This document shows positions 32,161-41,643 of a DNA stretch of 64,000 bases, piece after piece. Below the pieces are notes generated by a model, which was not told the DNA's origin, did no database searches, and saw nothing but the letters and a program-made list of their open reading frames with translations. The DNA lies in assembly GCA_963922335.1 (NCBI GenBank), contig CAWUIB010000003.1, positions 62,001-126,000 on the forward strand. Direction: 5' to 3'. Origin of the DNA: CALBPI01 sp963922335 (GTDB lineage Bacteria > Pseudomonadota > Gammaproteobacteria > Steroidobacterales > Woeseiaceae). The position numbers and the translations under genes were made by a program. Positions within the stretch are counted from its first letter, which is position 1. Each line of letters starts with the position of its first letter.

Positions 32161-34008
32161 ATGAGCGATCACGATAGAGAAGAAACGAGACGCATTTGGA
32201 CCCCAACACGTCGGGGATTCGTCAAGAGCCTGGCTGCAGCAGGTGGGATAGTCGTCGCACCCGCATTCATGCAATCCGCGAGAGGTGATTTCAAAGCCAC
32301 CTCGCTGTTTCCGCTGGGAGTCGCGTCGGGCGATCCGGATTCCGACTCCGTAGTACTTTGGACACGGGTAGTCGAGGATCCCATCACCGGTCAGGGGCTC
32401 GGAACCAAGAATGTTCGGCTGGGATGGGAGGTTGCGACGGACCCCGGCATGCGCGACATCGTTCAGGCGGGCCGCGTAACTGCTCGAGCTCGAAATGGGC
32501 ATGCCGTGCGCGTCATTGCACGACGTTTACCCGCCAACGCATGGCTGTACTATCGCTTCTACACACTGGGTAAACACTCGGGGCACCAGTCAAGGATCGG
32601 CAGGACTCGGACTTTTCCGAGCGCGGCAAGAGCGAGTGTTCTGCCCGAGGGTCCGTATGGTGCTCGCACAGACTCGATGCGGTTCGCGTTTGTTTCTTGC
32701 CAGAACTACACGCAAGGGTTCTACCCGGCGTGGCGCGACATTGCACAACAGGATATCGATTTTGTCGTGCATACCGGCGACTACATGTATGAAAGCGGTG
32801 CGTCGTCTAATCCCCTGTTGCCCGCACGAAACCATACGGGCGGAGAGACCTTCACGCTGGATGACTATCGCAACCGATATGCGCTCTATCGTCTCGACCA
32901 GGATTTGCAGGATGCCCACGCGCACGCTCCCTTCATCGTTACCTGGGATGATCACGAGGTCGACAATAACTATGCCGGCATGATTGCCGAAGAAGGCGCG
33001 CCGTTTATCGATGCAGATTTCCTGGAGCGTCGGGCGAATGCGTATGAGGTGTACGGAGAGACCATGCCAGTGCGGCGCACACGCAGCCGCGATGGCAGTT
33101 TCCCACTGGCACGTCGCCTGCAATTCGGCAGGCTTGCCGATATCCACGTATTGGATTCACGCCAGTTCCGCGACGATCAAGCAGCCGCTGACGGATTCGG
33201 TTCCAATGATACGAATATCGACCCGCAGGTTGCTGCGCTGCTTGAGAGTGTGTTCGGCGAGGTGATTTTCGATGCAGCTGGAATCCAGTCACCGGAACGC
33301 ACGCTTCTCGGATTTGATCAGGAGTACTGGCTTGGCAGGAATCTGGCTAGCTCCAAGGCACAATGGAACGTGCTGGCTCAGCAGGTCATGGTGATGCCTT
33401 GGGACCTCAGAACAACCGGGCGTCTGAATGTTCAGTTTGGACCGGACTTCCCCGGCAAGGACCAGGTGCTGACGGCAATCGACTCGCTGGAAGACCTCAT
33501 CAGCATGGATGCATGGGATGGCTATGGCGCCTCTCGCGACCGATTGTTCGAAGTGCTTGATCGAGCAAGACCAGGAAATCCTGTGGTACTTACCGGCGAT
33601 ATTCACTCAGGCTGGGGTGCGGAGCTTTTGAAGGATTTTGGTGATCCACAAAACTCTGACGTGTTGGCAGCCGAGTTTGTATGCACGTCGATTGCCTCAA
33701 CATTTGCGGGGGCCGATCCTCGCCCTATCGATGCCATTGTTCGGGCAGGCATTCCGGATAATCCGCACATCAAATACTTCGATGGCCGATTCCGTGGCTA
33801 CAGTTTGTGTGATGTCTCAGCCACTCGCTGGCGCACCGAGTATCGGGCGGTCGGTTCACCTGAGAATCTTTTGAATCCCGATCCACTGGCTTTGGTCCCG
33901 CAATCGGGTGACCCGGTATTTACCGCGGCGGTCGCAGAGATCGAGTCTGGATTTAACTCACGCGGTGACCGGAAACCCTTGCAGGTCTCCAACAACCTAC
34001 CCGGTTAG
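32161..34008 (+). CDS. phoD: PhoD-family alkaline phosphatase, Tat-exported
   Basis: A 615-residue secreted phosphodiesterase/phosphomonoesterase. The N-terminus has a twin-arginine signal TRRGFVKSLAAAGG (about residues 16-29). The PhoD parts are PLGVASGDPDSDSVVLWTRV, FVSCQNYTQGFYPAWRDI, VHTGDYMYE, WDDHEVDNNYAG and LTGDIHSGWG, which supply the Fe/Ca ligands. ATG 32161 is preceded by GGGAG. A frame extension back to 31846 runs antisense to the dehydrogenase gene and is not real. It probably releases phosphate from organic esters in the periplasm or outside; no Pho box was identified. Confidence 0.92.
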   Translation: MSDHDREETRRIWTPTRRGFVKSLAAAGGIVVAPAFMQSARGDFKATSLFPLGVASGDPDSDSVVLWTRVVEDPITGQGLGTKNVRLGWEVATDPGMRDIVQAGRVTARARNGHAVRVIARRLPANAWLYYRFYTLGKHSGHQSRIGRTRTFPSAARASVLPEGPYGARTDSMRFAFVSCQNYTQGFYPAWRDIAQQDIDFVVHTGDYMYESGASSNPLLPARNHTGGETFTLDDYRNRYALYRLDQDLQDAHAHAPFIVTWDDHEVDNNYAGMIAEEGAPFIDADFLERRANAYEVYGETMPVRRTRSRDGSFPLARRLQFGRLADIHVLDSRQFRDDQAAADGFGSNDTNIDPQVAALLESVFGEVIFDAAGIQSPERTLLGFDQEYWLGRNLASSKAQWNVLAQQVMVMPWDLRTTGRLNVQFGPDFPGKDQVLTAIDSLEDLISMDAWDGYGASRDRLFEVLDRARPGNPVVLTGDIHSGWGAELLKDFGDPQNSDVLAAEFVCTSIASTFAGADPRPIDAIVRAGIPDNPHIKYFDGRFRGYSLCDVSATRWRTEYRAVGSPENLLNPDPLALVPQSGDPVFTAAVAEIESGFNSRGDRKPLQVSNNLPG

Positions 34009-34014
34009 GCGGAA

Positions 34015-34752
34015 TCAGGCGAACGGTGTCGGGACTACGATGTAGCCCGACGCCGTATCGCCATAGCGAGTCGTTGGAAGCCTCGCCTGATAGTGCGCGG
34101 CGATCAACAGACAGACCATGGCGTCCAGCTGGTCTTCGTTCGCCTTCAGCGCTTTCCCGCGCAATGCCGCGATATGCTGCGGATCAAAAATACGCGCTAG
34201 TGATTCCGTGAACTCCACCGCGAGTCCGGTATCCGAAGCCCGTTCCTGAATCAGCTGCGCCAATCGGATTTGTCCACCGCGTTTATGTTTGACGCTACCC
34301 TTTTTGTAACGCAATCGTTCCGGTAACGAAAACAACTCGATGATTGCCGGGTGTGGATAGCACTCGATCTGCCACGGCTCTGCAGGTTGGCCGTGGTGCA
34401 TGAGCCCGCGCGTGCTTAGCGTCTCCCCGAGTTTTACGCTCGCCGCATCCGGATACAGCGTCAGGTTAGAGGGGTGGCAGCCCGCACTGCGAGACCGATA
34501 GTCCTTATTGAGGTCCCGCTCACACGCCCTCTGTCCGGTTTTGTTGCGGATGATAAGCGCCGCATCGACGGCAACCCCATGTGGCTGACCTTGCCGATCG
34601 ATCGCGGACATGACTTCAGTGAGCGAGAGGAGTGACCCGGTGACGGCGTCTACCGAAAGGCGCTGTCCGTGCAGAGAACCGAGTGCCACGGCGGACGGAT
34701 TGCGCTCCGGCTGCCACGCGAGGTCAACACCGGCGAGCCTGTAGCTCGTCAT
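34015..34752 (-). CDS. DUF429 family protein
   Basis: A 245-residue protein with RLAGVDLAWQPERNPSAVALG at the start (an RNase H-like strand with Asp), AVDAALIIRNKTGQRACERDLNKDYRSR in the middle, CYPHPAIIELF and a C-terminal NEDQLDAMVCLLIAAHY. These are DUF429 signatures; the family is predicted to have an RNase H-like fold and possible nuclease activity, without proven function. It is convergent with phoD (6-base gap) and divergent from the heme-uptake genes. Confidence 0.82.
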   Translation of the reverse strand: MTSYRLAGVDLAWQPERNPSAVALGSLHGQRLSVDAVTGSLLSLTEVMSAIDRQGQPHGVAVDAALIIRNKTGQRACERDLNKDYRSRSAGCHPSNLTLYPDAASVKLGETLSTRGLMHHGQPAEPWQIECYPHPAIIELFSLPERLRYKKGSVKHKRGGQIRLAQLIQERASDTGLAVEFTESLARIFDPQHIAALRGKALKANEDQLDAMVCLLIAAHYQARLPTTRYGDTASGYIVVPTPFA

Positions 34753-34824
34753 TGTAGGAATGCCTTAGACATATCTCACGAGCGTAAACGCAGACGAGAA
34801 AAAAGCCACGGAAACCCTTGCAAT

Positions 34825-34843
34825 GCAAACGCGAATCATTATC
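34825..34843 (+). promoter_or_regulatory. Fur-like box upstream of hemP
   Basis: The right half AATCATTATC (34834-34843) is an exact match to the Fur consensus and the whole 19 bases match about 14 positions. It ends ten bases before the HemP ATG, so iron-dependent repression of the heme genes is likely. Confidence 0.65.
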
Positions 34844-34853
34844 ATTTCGTTTA

Positions 34854-35018
34854 ATGGATGAGCCTGAGCGCCAAAGAAAACGTTCTCGACCCGTCGGCAT
34901 CCCTTTGATCAAGGCGAAGGATCTGTTCGGCGAGGATCGCGAGGTGCGCATTGAATTCAGGGGCGAGCACTACTCTTTGCGCGTAACCCGGAATGACAAG
35001 CTCATCCTGACCAAGTAA
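34854..35018 (+). CDS. hemP: Hemin uptake protein HemP
   Basis: A 54-residue protein with the HemP/HmuP layout: a variable basic N-terminus, then IKAKDLFGEDREVRIEFRG and the family-typical end LRVTRNDKLILTK. HemP proteins are small regulators needed for expression of heme receptors. The start at 34854 keeps the Fur-like box outside the gene; an ATG at 34818 would include it. The receptor gene follows 74 bases later. Confidence 0.85.
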   Translation: MDEPERQRKRSRPVGIPLIKAKDLFGEDREVRIEFRGEHYSLRVTRNDKLILTK

Positions 35019-35092
35019 CTCGAGTAGCCAGCCCGCGGTATCGCTCGCCGCCAGCCAGCAAAACCTCCAGACAAAGCAGGGGATTTGTTGCA

Positions 35093-37279
35093 ATGAAAAA
35101 GATGCTGGCCAGTTGTGTCTGTCTCGTCTCACCGCTCTCGGTATTCGCTGAGGACGAACGTGAGGTTGTGGACAACATCATCGTAGAGGCGGCGAAAGCG
35201 CCTGTCACGCAAGCCGAGCTTGCGGCGCGAATTACGGTTGTGGACGCCGATCAAATCGATCGTGAATTGGCACAAAACATCAGTGATCTTGTGCGCTTTG
35301 AGCCCGGCGTCGACGTCGTCGACCAAGGCAGTCGATTCGGATTCTCGGGAATCAGTATCCGCGGGATCGGCGGTAACCGCGTTCAGGTTGAAATCGATGG
35401 CGTGCCCGCTTCCGATGCTTTCTCGATCGGCAGTTTCTCGAATGCTGGCAGGGACTTCATCGACATCAACAACATCCAACAGGTAGAGATCAGCCGCGGT
35501 CCCGCGTCGGCGTTGTTTGGATCAGACGCGCTCGGTGGTGTGGTGAGTTTCGTGACGCAAACCCCACAGGGGCTTCTGGGTGAGGACGCCTCTCATCTTG
35601 ATGGATCGGTGGGCTATAACAGCGTGGACTCGAGCCAGGTGCTCTCGGCGACTGGTGCTCAACGATTCGGGGCGATCACCACGATGCTGCAGGTAACGGG
35701 TCGCGATGGTAGCGAGCGGAATACGCCGTTGGTGGATCCGCTGCAGTCGGACAGTTTGAACCTGCTGGCGAAGGTCGGTGTGGGCGATACAGATACCGGC
35801 GGTGTTCTGCTGACGCTGGAGCGCTTTGAGGCCAATAACCTCACGGAGGTGAATTCGCTTGAGGGCAGCAGTGATCTTTCGGCCCTGTTCGGGTTTCCCT
35901 ATTTGATCGATACCACGCGCGTTGCTGGTGATGATGCCCGCTCGCGACTTCGGGCGACGGTCAGCCAGGAATGGCGAGCCGGTGCCGGTCCCTTCGACTA
36001 TATTCGCTGGCGCGCTTTTCATCAGGAAAGCGAAACGACGCAAACCACGTTTGAGGATCGATCTACGCTAATTTTCGGTGCGTCTGGCGAGATTGCTCGC
36101 GAACGCGGGTTCGTATTTGATCAGAAGCTACAGGGCCTTGAACTCAATCTCGCAAGCACCCACGAATTTTTTGGACGAGAACACAGTCTCTCATACGGAC
36201 TCGAATACGAACGCGCCGATACCGAACAGATTCGCACGGGAACAGAAACCAACGTGCTCACCGGGGAGACTGGAAACACTGTAGGCCCGGACACGTTCCC
36301 GGTTCGGGATTTTCCGGTTTCACGTACGACTCGAACCGGCATCTACCTGCAAGATGCGATCGCAATCGGCGACGTTACCTTGCTGCCCGGTATTCGCTAT
36401 GACCGCTTCACGCTAGACCCTAGTCCCGACGCGATATTTCTTGCAGACAATCCCGGAATCGAGTCCGTAGAGATCGACGACGCACGCTTTTCGCCGAAGT
36501 TCGGTGCGACATGGCAAGCGACAGACACCATGCAGTTGTATGCCCAATACGCCGAGGGATTTCGCGCGCCGCCTGTCAACGACGTGAACATTGGCTTTAC
36601 GAATCTTCAGTTTGGGTACACCGCACTCCCCAATCCTGACCTCGAATCCGAATCGAGTCGGGGTGTCGAGGCTGGCATGAGGCTCGCCACGGATGCGGCC
36701 AGCTACGAGCTGGCTGTATTCGAGACGCGTTACGATGACTTCATTGAATCACTGTCTGTCGTTGGGTTCGATCCGATCTTGCAGGTCCTGCAATTCCAAT
36801 CGATCAATCTCGATAACGTACGCATCAGGGGCGCCGAGTTTAGCGGCAGCTTCCAACCACGCCGATTTGAGGGCTGGCAAATCCGTTTCGCTGCGGCATA
36901 CGCCGATGGCGAAAACCGAAACACAGGTCAACCAATCAATTCCATAGCACCGCTGAACGGTGTGCTTGGCCTTGACTATCTCGCATCCAGCGACCGCTAC
37001 GGCGTGTCGGCCATTGCACGCGGTGCAGCACGACAAACGCAGTTGGATGAGACGCAAGGCGATCTGCTTAGTCCCGCCGGATACGTGATCTACGACTTGA
37101 CCGGGTTTTGGAAGCCCACGGATGCAACGCGTTTGCGATTCGGTGTGTTCAACCTGACCGACCGTGCTTACACCCCTTACCTCGATGTGCAGGGTGTGCT
37201 GGTCGATGGTCCCGTGGACGCAAGACGGTTCCAACGCCCGGGACGCGAATTCAATGTAGCGCTGGATTGGCGCTTCTGA
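35093..37279 (+). CDS. TonB-dependent heme/hemoglobin receptor
   Basis: A 728-residue receptor with a signal peptide ending near VFAED, a TonB-box-like DNIIVEAAK, and the plug motif VEISRGPASALFGSDALGGVVSF. In the barrel the FRAP and NPDL boxes typical of heme receptors are present (GFRAPPVNDV near residue 490 and LPNPDLESESS near 505). HemP upstream, a Fur-like box and a DUF6607 gene downstream all support heme acquisition. The heme-binding His residues were not assigned. It ends NVALDWRF with a terminal Phe. Confidence 0.9.
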   Translation: MKKMLASCVCLVSPLSVFAEDEREVVDNIIVEAAKAPVTQAELAARITVVDADQIDRELAQNISDLVRFEPGVDVVDQGSRFGFSGISIRGIGGNRVQVEIDGVPASDAFSIGSFSNAGRDFIDINNIQQVEISRGPASALFGSDALGGVVSFVTQTPQGLLGEDASHLDGSVGYNSVDSSQVLSATGAQRFGAITTMLQVTGRDGSERNTPLVDPLQSDSLNLLAKVGVGDTDTGGVLLTLERFEANNLTEVNSLEGSSDLSALFGFPYLIDTTRVAGDDARSRLRATVSQEWRAGAGPFDYIRWRAFHQESETTQTTFEDRSTLIFGASGEIARERGFVFDQKLQGLELNLASTHEFFGREHSLSYGLEYERADTEQIRTGTETNVLTGETGNTVGPDTFPVRDFPVSRTTRTGIYLQDAIAIGDVTLLPGIRYDRFTLDPSPDAIFLADNPGIESVEIDDARFSPKFGATWQATDTMQLYAQYAEGFRAPPVNDVNIGFTNLQFGYTALPNPDLESESSRGVEAGMRLATDAASYELAVFETRYDDFIESLSVVGFDPILQVLQFQSINLDNVRIRGAEFSGSFQPRRFEGWQIRFAAAYADGENRNTGQPINSIAPLNGVLGLDYLASSDRYGVSAIARGAARQTQLDETQGDLLSPAGYVIYDLTGFWKPTDATRLRFGVFNLTDRAYTPYLDVQGVLVDGPVDARRFQRPGREFNVALDWRF

Positions 37280-37305
37280 CCCTTTACGAAACAACGGAGA
37301 CAACA

Positions 37306-38379
37306 ATGAACGTCAAGACATTGGGGGCAATGGCAAGCGCAGCGATTTTCCTGAGTGGTTGTGCGGCGATGCCGGACGATACACAAACCGCCAACACTGC
37401 GGAGCAGGTCGACGCTCCGGAGTACCAGTTCGTTTCCAACGCGGCGTTTGAGGCAATCTCCCAAGCCGAGACTGCCGCAGACAAAGACCGTCGCGCCATC
37501 CTTGCTATGGGCGGCGACTACCGCGTGAGTTTCGATTTCCAGGAGACCGTGCCTCTGATGGCTGGCTACACCGACTTCACGGAAAAGACCTCGGGCGGCT
37601 ATGAGACGGTTGTTGTCGTGTCGGAATCGCCGACGCATATTGTGTTGCAACACTTGCTCGTAGCGCCGTCGGGACACGTGATCAAGCACTGGCGCCAGGA
37701 TTGGACCTATGAAGCTAGCGAACGCTTTGAGTTCTCGAGCGACCAGACCTGGAGCATTCGCAAGCTTGCACCTGAAAAGACGGCCGGCGCATGGACGCAG
37801 TGCGTTTTCGAGGTGTCGGATGCACCACGATACTGTGGCACCGGCCGCTGGAACCATAAATACGGCGTATCCACGTGGACCAGCGATCGTACCTGGCGTC
37901 CGCTACCGAGGCGTGAATACACCGTGCGTAGCGACTACAACGCCATGAATGCGGAGAACCGTCATACCATCACGCCGCAGGGTTGGACGCACGAGCAGGA
38001 CAACACCAAAACCATCCGTGACGGTGAAGAGACGACAGGCACGATCGTGCGCGAGTTCGGGTTTAATCACTATCGCAATATTGAGGGATATGACTTCACT
38101 CCCGCTGATGAGTACTGGTCGAAGACGGCGGCATTCTGGTCACTGGTGCGTGATGAGTGGCAAGCGCGCCTGTCCGCAACCGGCACATTGAAACTGACGA
38201 CTGACGTGAGTGGTATGCCCATCATCGCTGCGATGTTTGGACATGCCGAACAAGCGGATACAACCAGCAGTGAGGATCAGCTGATCGCGATCAATGAAGT
38301 GCTCAATACACATACGCACGATGGATCGGAAACGGTCGCTGAAACGCCACGCACGTCGGCGACAACCGGTAGCTACTAA
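37306..38379 (+). CDS. DUF6607 family lipoprotein linked to heme uptake
   Basis: A 357-residue probable lipoprotein: AAIFLSGC gives Cys near residue 18. The body has AILAMGGDYRVSFDFQETV, HIVLQHLLVAPSGHVIKHWRQDW, WTQCVFEVSDAPRYCGTGRW, and DFTPADEYWSKTAAFW, all typical of DUF6607, a family commonly next to HemP and heme receptors. The many conserved His and Trp residues could contact heme, by inference. ATG 37306 with CGGAGA upstream is chosen; the upstream frame overlaps the receptor gene. Its stop overlaps the convergent SDR gene by four bases. Confidence 0.82.
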   Translation: MNVKTLGAMASAAIFLSGCAAMPDDTQTANTAEQVDAPEYQFVSNAAFEAISQAETAADKDRRAILAMGGDYRVSFDFQETVPLMAGYTDFTEKTSGGYETVVVVSESPTHIVLQHLLVAPSGHVIKHWRQDWTYEASERFEFSSDQTWSIRKLAPEKTAGAWTQCVFEVSDAPRYCGTGRWNHKYGVSTWTSDRTWRPLPRREYTVRSDYNAMNAENRHTITPQGWTHEQDNTKTIRDGEETTGTIVREFGFNHYRNIEGYDFTPADEYWSKTAAFWSLVRDEWQARLSATGTLKLTTDVSGMPIIAAMFGHAEQADTTSSEDQLIAINEVLNTHTHDGSETVAETPRTSATTGSY

Positions 38380-39167
38380 CCGGGTTTGTGGTTCCACCAT
38401 GCGAGATCGGCGTGGGCGCGCAAGTCGAGCTCGTGCGTCCACGCTGATCGGTGCTGGTGAGCAAGATGAAAATAGGTCTCCGCCATCTGCTCCGGAAGCA
38501 TTAACCCATCGTTGTCGCCGCCGCGTTGTTCTCGCAATTGCTGGAATCGCTCAGCACCGAGCATTTTTCCAAGCGTGTCCGGCGCGTCCACAGCACCGTC
38601 AACAACGATATGCACGACATGGATCCCTTTGGCCGCGAACTCTGCGTTCAAGGTTTGGCAGAGCATGCGCCGTCCGGCCATCGCCGCTGCGTGAGAGTGC
38701 TGGCCTGCATTGCCGCGCATCGCAGCGGTGGCGGAAGTGACGAGCAACGTGCCACCGCCTCTCGCCTCCATGAGGGGAAACAGCGAGGCCGCAAGTCGAA
38801 ATAAACCGAACGTCGCCATGCGCCAGCCGAGCTCGAAGGCCTTGCAGCTGGTATCGCTGAGCGAGCGATTGCCGATCTGGGCGCCGAGATTGTAGAGCGC
38901 CACACGTATCGGTCCGACGTTCGCTTCCGTCTCTCGCACCACTGTCTCCAGGGATTCGGCCTCGGTTGCATCCATCAATCGTCCACTGGCGTCGCCGCCA
39001 GCCTCGTGCCCCGCCGCCTTAGCGCTCTCGATCAGTCGATCCAGACCTTCCTGATCGCTCCGACGACACAACACCGCGTGGTAACCAGCCGCCGCGAACC
39101 GCTTGCCGACATGACCCCCGATGCCGCCGCCGGCACCGACGACCAGACACACCCCTTTCTCACTCAT
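38376..39167 (-). CDS. SDR-family protein with altered active site
   Basis: A 263-residue Rossmann protein beginning CLVVGAGGGIGGHVGKRFAAAGY (nucleotide-binding glycines intact) with YNLGAQIGN in place of NNAG. The active-site region reads TSATAAMRGNAGQHSHAAAMAGRRM: Ser 145 is present, but the Tyr of YxxxK is His 159 and the Lys is Met 163. It may be a non-catalytic or differently working member. It lies convergent to the heme-linked lipoprotein gene; any functional link is unknown. Confidence 0.8.
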   Translation of the reverse strand: MSEKGVCLVVGAGGGIGGHVGKRFAAAGYHAVLCRRSDQEGLDRLIESAKAAGHEAGGDASGRLMDATEAESLETVVRETEANVGPIRVALYNLGAQIGNRSLSDTSCKAFELGWRMATFGLFRLAASLFPLMEARGGGTLLVTSATAAMRGNAGQHSHAAAMAGRRMLCQTLNAEFAAKGIHVVHIVVDGAVDAPDTLGKMLGAERFQQLREQRGGDNDGLMLPEQMAETYFHLAHQHRSAWTHELDLRAHADLAWWNHKPG

Positions 39168-39444
39168 TTTCGCCCCCGGTACCGTCCCATTCGACGCTGT
39201 TTTTGCGCATTTGGTCAGGATAACGCATTGGTTACAAACAAAATCATAGAATTCCGATGATTGTTTTGCATAACGTAACGCCCAGATATGGTAGGGAATT
39301 CTTCCGAAATGTCATAAATGGGCGACAAATAGCAATAGATGCGCAGTTGATCGGGTTTCAACAGCTAGCGTAGCGTCGAAGACGGTGTTAACCGGAGCCA
39401 AGTTGGCGCAAGACCTTCGACTCCGAATTCGTTTAGGAGTGATC
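39168..39444. other. AT-rich divergent promoter region
   Basis: A 277-base gap between the SDR and protease genes, richer in A and T than its surroundings. It presumably holds two promoters. I find no convincing operator, RNA gene or coding sequence in it. A TAGGAGT ribosome binding site at 39434-39440 serves the protease gene. Confidence 0.4.
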
Positions 39445-41538
39445 ATGAAGACGAAGGGCATCTTTGCTCGGGGCCGTCTTGCGACGGCGCTCATTTTGGG
39501 GACATTGCTGGCATCGCCGGTATCCATGGCGGGCGGGTCCGATCCCGCCACCACTTCCACCACACTGGCCGAGTCGCCACCGACCAACCAGTTCATCGTG
39601 AAATACAAATCGCTTGCGGTGAGTCAGTCACCGATCGGTGCCACGATCGCATCTGGCAATACCGGCGATCAGGCCAGAGTGCTCTCACAGGCAATGGGCA
39701 TGCAGGTGACACTGAAGCGACGTGCTGCCAGTGGCGCTGCGGTCTACCGGATCGCGCAGTGGCGCAAGCCGGCCGAGTTGAAGCTCATGCTGGCAAAAAT
39801 CCAGGCCGACCCGAATGTCGAGTACGCGGAGCCTGATTTGCTGCTGCAGCCAATGGCAACGCCAAACGACGCTCGCTACAACGAGCAATGGCATTACTTC
39901 GAACCGACCGGTGGCCTGAATTTGCCGCTGGCCTGGGATAGCACCACCGGTGCGGGAACCGTGGTTGCGGTGATCGACACCGGTTACCGTGCGCACCCCG
40001 ATCTCGCGGGCAACCTTTTACCCGGTTACGACATGATCAGCGACACGTTTGTTTCCGTCGATGGGGATGGGCGTGACAGTGACGCGACGGATCCAGGCGA
40101 CTTCTCAAGCGCGGGCCAGTGCGGTGCAGGTCAACCGGCGCGCGGTTCCAGCTGGCACGGCACCCACGTCGCGGGCACCGTGGCCGCGGTAACCAACAAC
40201 GGTACTGGAGTCGCCGGTGTCGCCTACGGCGCCAAGGTAGTCCCGCTCCGTGCCCTCGGTCGTTGCGGTGGCTATACGTCCGATATCGCTGACAGCATCA
40301 TCTGGGCTTCGGGTGGCAGCGTGGCGGGTACGCCGACCAACGCAAACCCGGCAGACGTCATCAACATGAGCCTCGGCGGTGGCGGCGCCTGCTCGACGAC
40401 AACGCAATCCGCGATCAATGTTGCACGCGCCAACGGCGCGACGATCGTTGTTGCAGCCGGCAACTCCAATCAGAACGCATCGGGATTTAACCCGGCGAAT
40501 TGCTCCGGCGTCATTACCGTCGCCTCGACTAATCGTAGTGGTGGCCGAGCGTATTACTCGAACTTCGGAGCGGATGTCGATGTGGCAGCACCGGGCGGCG
40601 ATGTCCGCGCCAGTGCCTCGAATGGCGTTCTGTCGACGTTGAACAGCGGCAGCACAACGCCAGGCAGCAACAACTATGCGTTTTATCAGGGTACGAGCAT
40701 GGCAGCGCCGCATGTTGCCGGCCTTGCAGCGATGTTGAAGGCGCTTGACCCGGGTCTGACGCCTGATCAAATCGAGTCGACGATCACATCGACGGCACGA
40801 GCGTTTCCTGCGACCTGCTCTCAGTGTGGCGCTGGCATAGCCGACGCGGCTGCTGCGGTAGCTACGCTGACAGGCGGCGGTGGTGGTGGGGGCGGTACCG
40901 AGCCTCTACTCGAGAACGGTGTTCCTGAGACGGGTCTGGCTGCCAGCACCGGTAGCGAGCTTCGCTTTACGATCGAAGTACCAGCCGGTGCGAGTAGTCT
41001 ATCGTTCCAGATCGCAGGTGGCTCTGGAGATGCAGACCTGTATGTCCGATTCGGCGCGGCGCCAACGACATCGACTTATGATTGTCGCCCGTATTTGAAT
41101 GGCAACAACGAAACCTGTGATATCTCGAATGTCCAGGAAGGCACCTACCATGTGCTGGTGCGTGCCTGGAGTACGTTCTCCGGTGTGACGTTGACCGCAA
41201 GCTTCGACGAGCCAAGCAGTGGCGGTGGTGCCGAGGGCGGGTCGGCCGGTTTGAATAATCTGTCCGCATCGCGTCGCAACTGGCTTCGTTATACCGTGGA
41301 TATTCCCCCGGGCATGTCCACATTCCAGGTACAAATCTCCGGTGGCAGTGGTGACGCCGACTTGTATCTGCGCTTCGGCAGTCAGCCCTCGACCTCGCGC
41401 TACGACTGTCGCCCGTACCTGAACGGCAACAACGAGGTGTGCACGATCACCAACCCACAGGCAGGTACCTGGCATATCGGCATTCGCGCTTATCAGACCT
41501 TCTCGGGAGTCAACCTCTCGGCAGAATGGTCGCCTTAG
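39445..41538 (+). CDS. Secreted subtilisin-like serine protease (S8) with two PPC domains
   Basis: A 697-residue secreted protease. It has a signal peptide (about 1-30), an I9-type propeptide region (to about 130), and the S8 catalytic domain with AVIDTGYR (Asp near 177), HGTHVAGT (His near 239) and GTSMAAPH (Ser near 418). A Gly-rich linker leads to two similar PPC (pre-peptidase C-terminal) domains sharing SGDADLY and YDCRPYLNGNNE. PPC domains are often cut off after secretion. The ATG at 39445 has TAGGAGT upstream. It would degrade external protein. Confidence 0.93.
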   Translation: MKTKGIFARGRLATALILGTLLASPVSMAGGSDPATTSTTLAESPPTNQFIVKYKSLAVSQSPIGATIASGNTGDQARVLSQAMGMQVTLKRRAASGAAVYRIAQWRKPAELKLMLAKIQADPNVEYAEPDLLLQPMATPNDARYNEQWHYFEPTGGLNLPLAWDSTTGAGTVVAVIDTGYRAHPDLAGNLLPGYDMISDTFVSVDGDGRDSDATDPGDFSSAGQCGAGQPARGSSWHGTHVAGTVAAVTNNGTGVAGVAYGAKVVPLRALGRCGGYTSDIADSIIWASGGSVAGTPTNANPADVINMSLGGGGACSTTTQSAINVARANGATIVVAAGNSNQNASGFNPANCSGVITVASTNRSGGRAYYSNFGADVDVAAPGGDVRASASNGVLSTLNSGSTTPGSNNYAFYQGTSMAAPHVAGLAAMLKALDPGLTPDQIESTITSTARAFPATCSQCGAGIADAAAAVATLTGGGGGGGGTEPLLENGVPETGLAASTGSELRFTIEVPAGASSLSFQIAGGSGDADLYVRFGAAPTTSTYDCRPYLNGNNETCDISNVQEGTYHVLVRAWSTFSGVTLTASFDEPSSGGGAEGGSAGLNNLSASRRNWLRYTVDIPPGMSTFQVQISGGSGDADLYLRFGSQPSTSRYDCRPYLNGNNEVCTITNPQAGTWHIGIRAYQTFSGVNLSAEWSP

Positions 41539-41566
41539 AAAGCGTTTCCTTCTGAGGGGGAGGAGC

Positions 41567-41600
41567 GGGGCACAGCGTTTCGGCGTTGTGCCCCTTTTTC
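41567..41600 (+). terminator. Rho-independent terminator after the protease gene
   Basis: GGGGCACA and TGTGCCCC form an 8-bp stem around a GC-rich loop, followed by TTTTTCTTT. It lies about 29 bases after the protease stop and separates it from the ThuA-like gene. Confidence 0.85.
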
Positions 41601-41643
41601 TTTCGGGTTGACCCGGGTCGGTCAGTGGCACAAGCTCCCTCGC

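Noticed and set aside
32158..32502. Minus-strand frame opposite the phoD start
   Set aside because: It overlaps the Tat signal region of PhoD, which is well supported; no family motif is seen in the reverse product.
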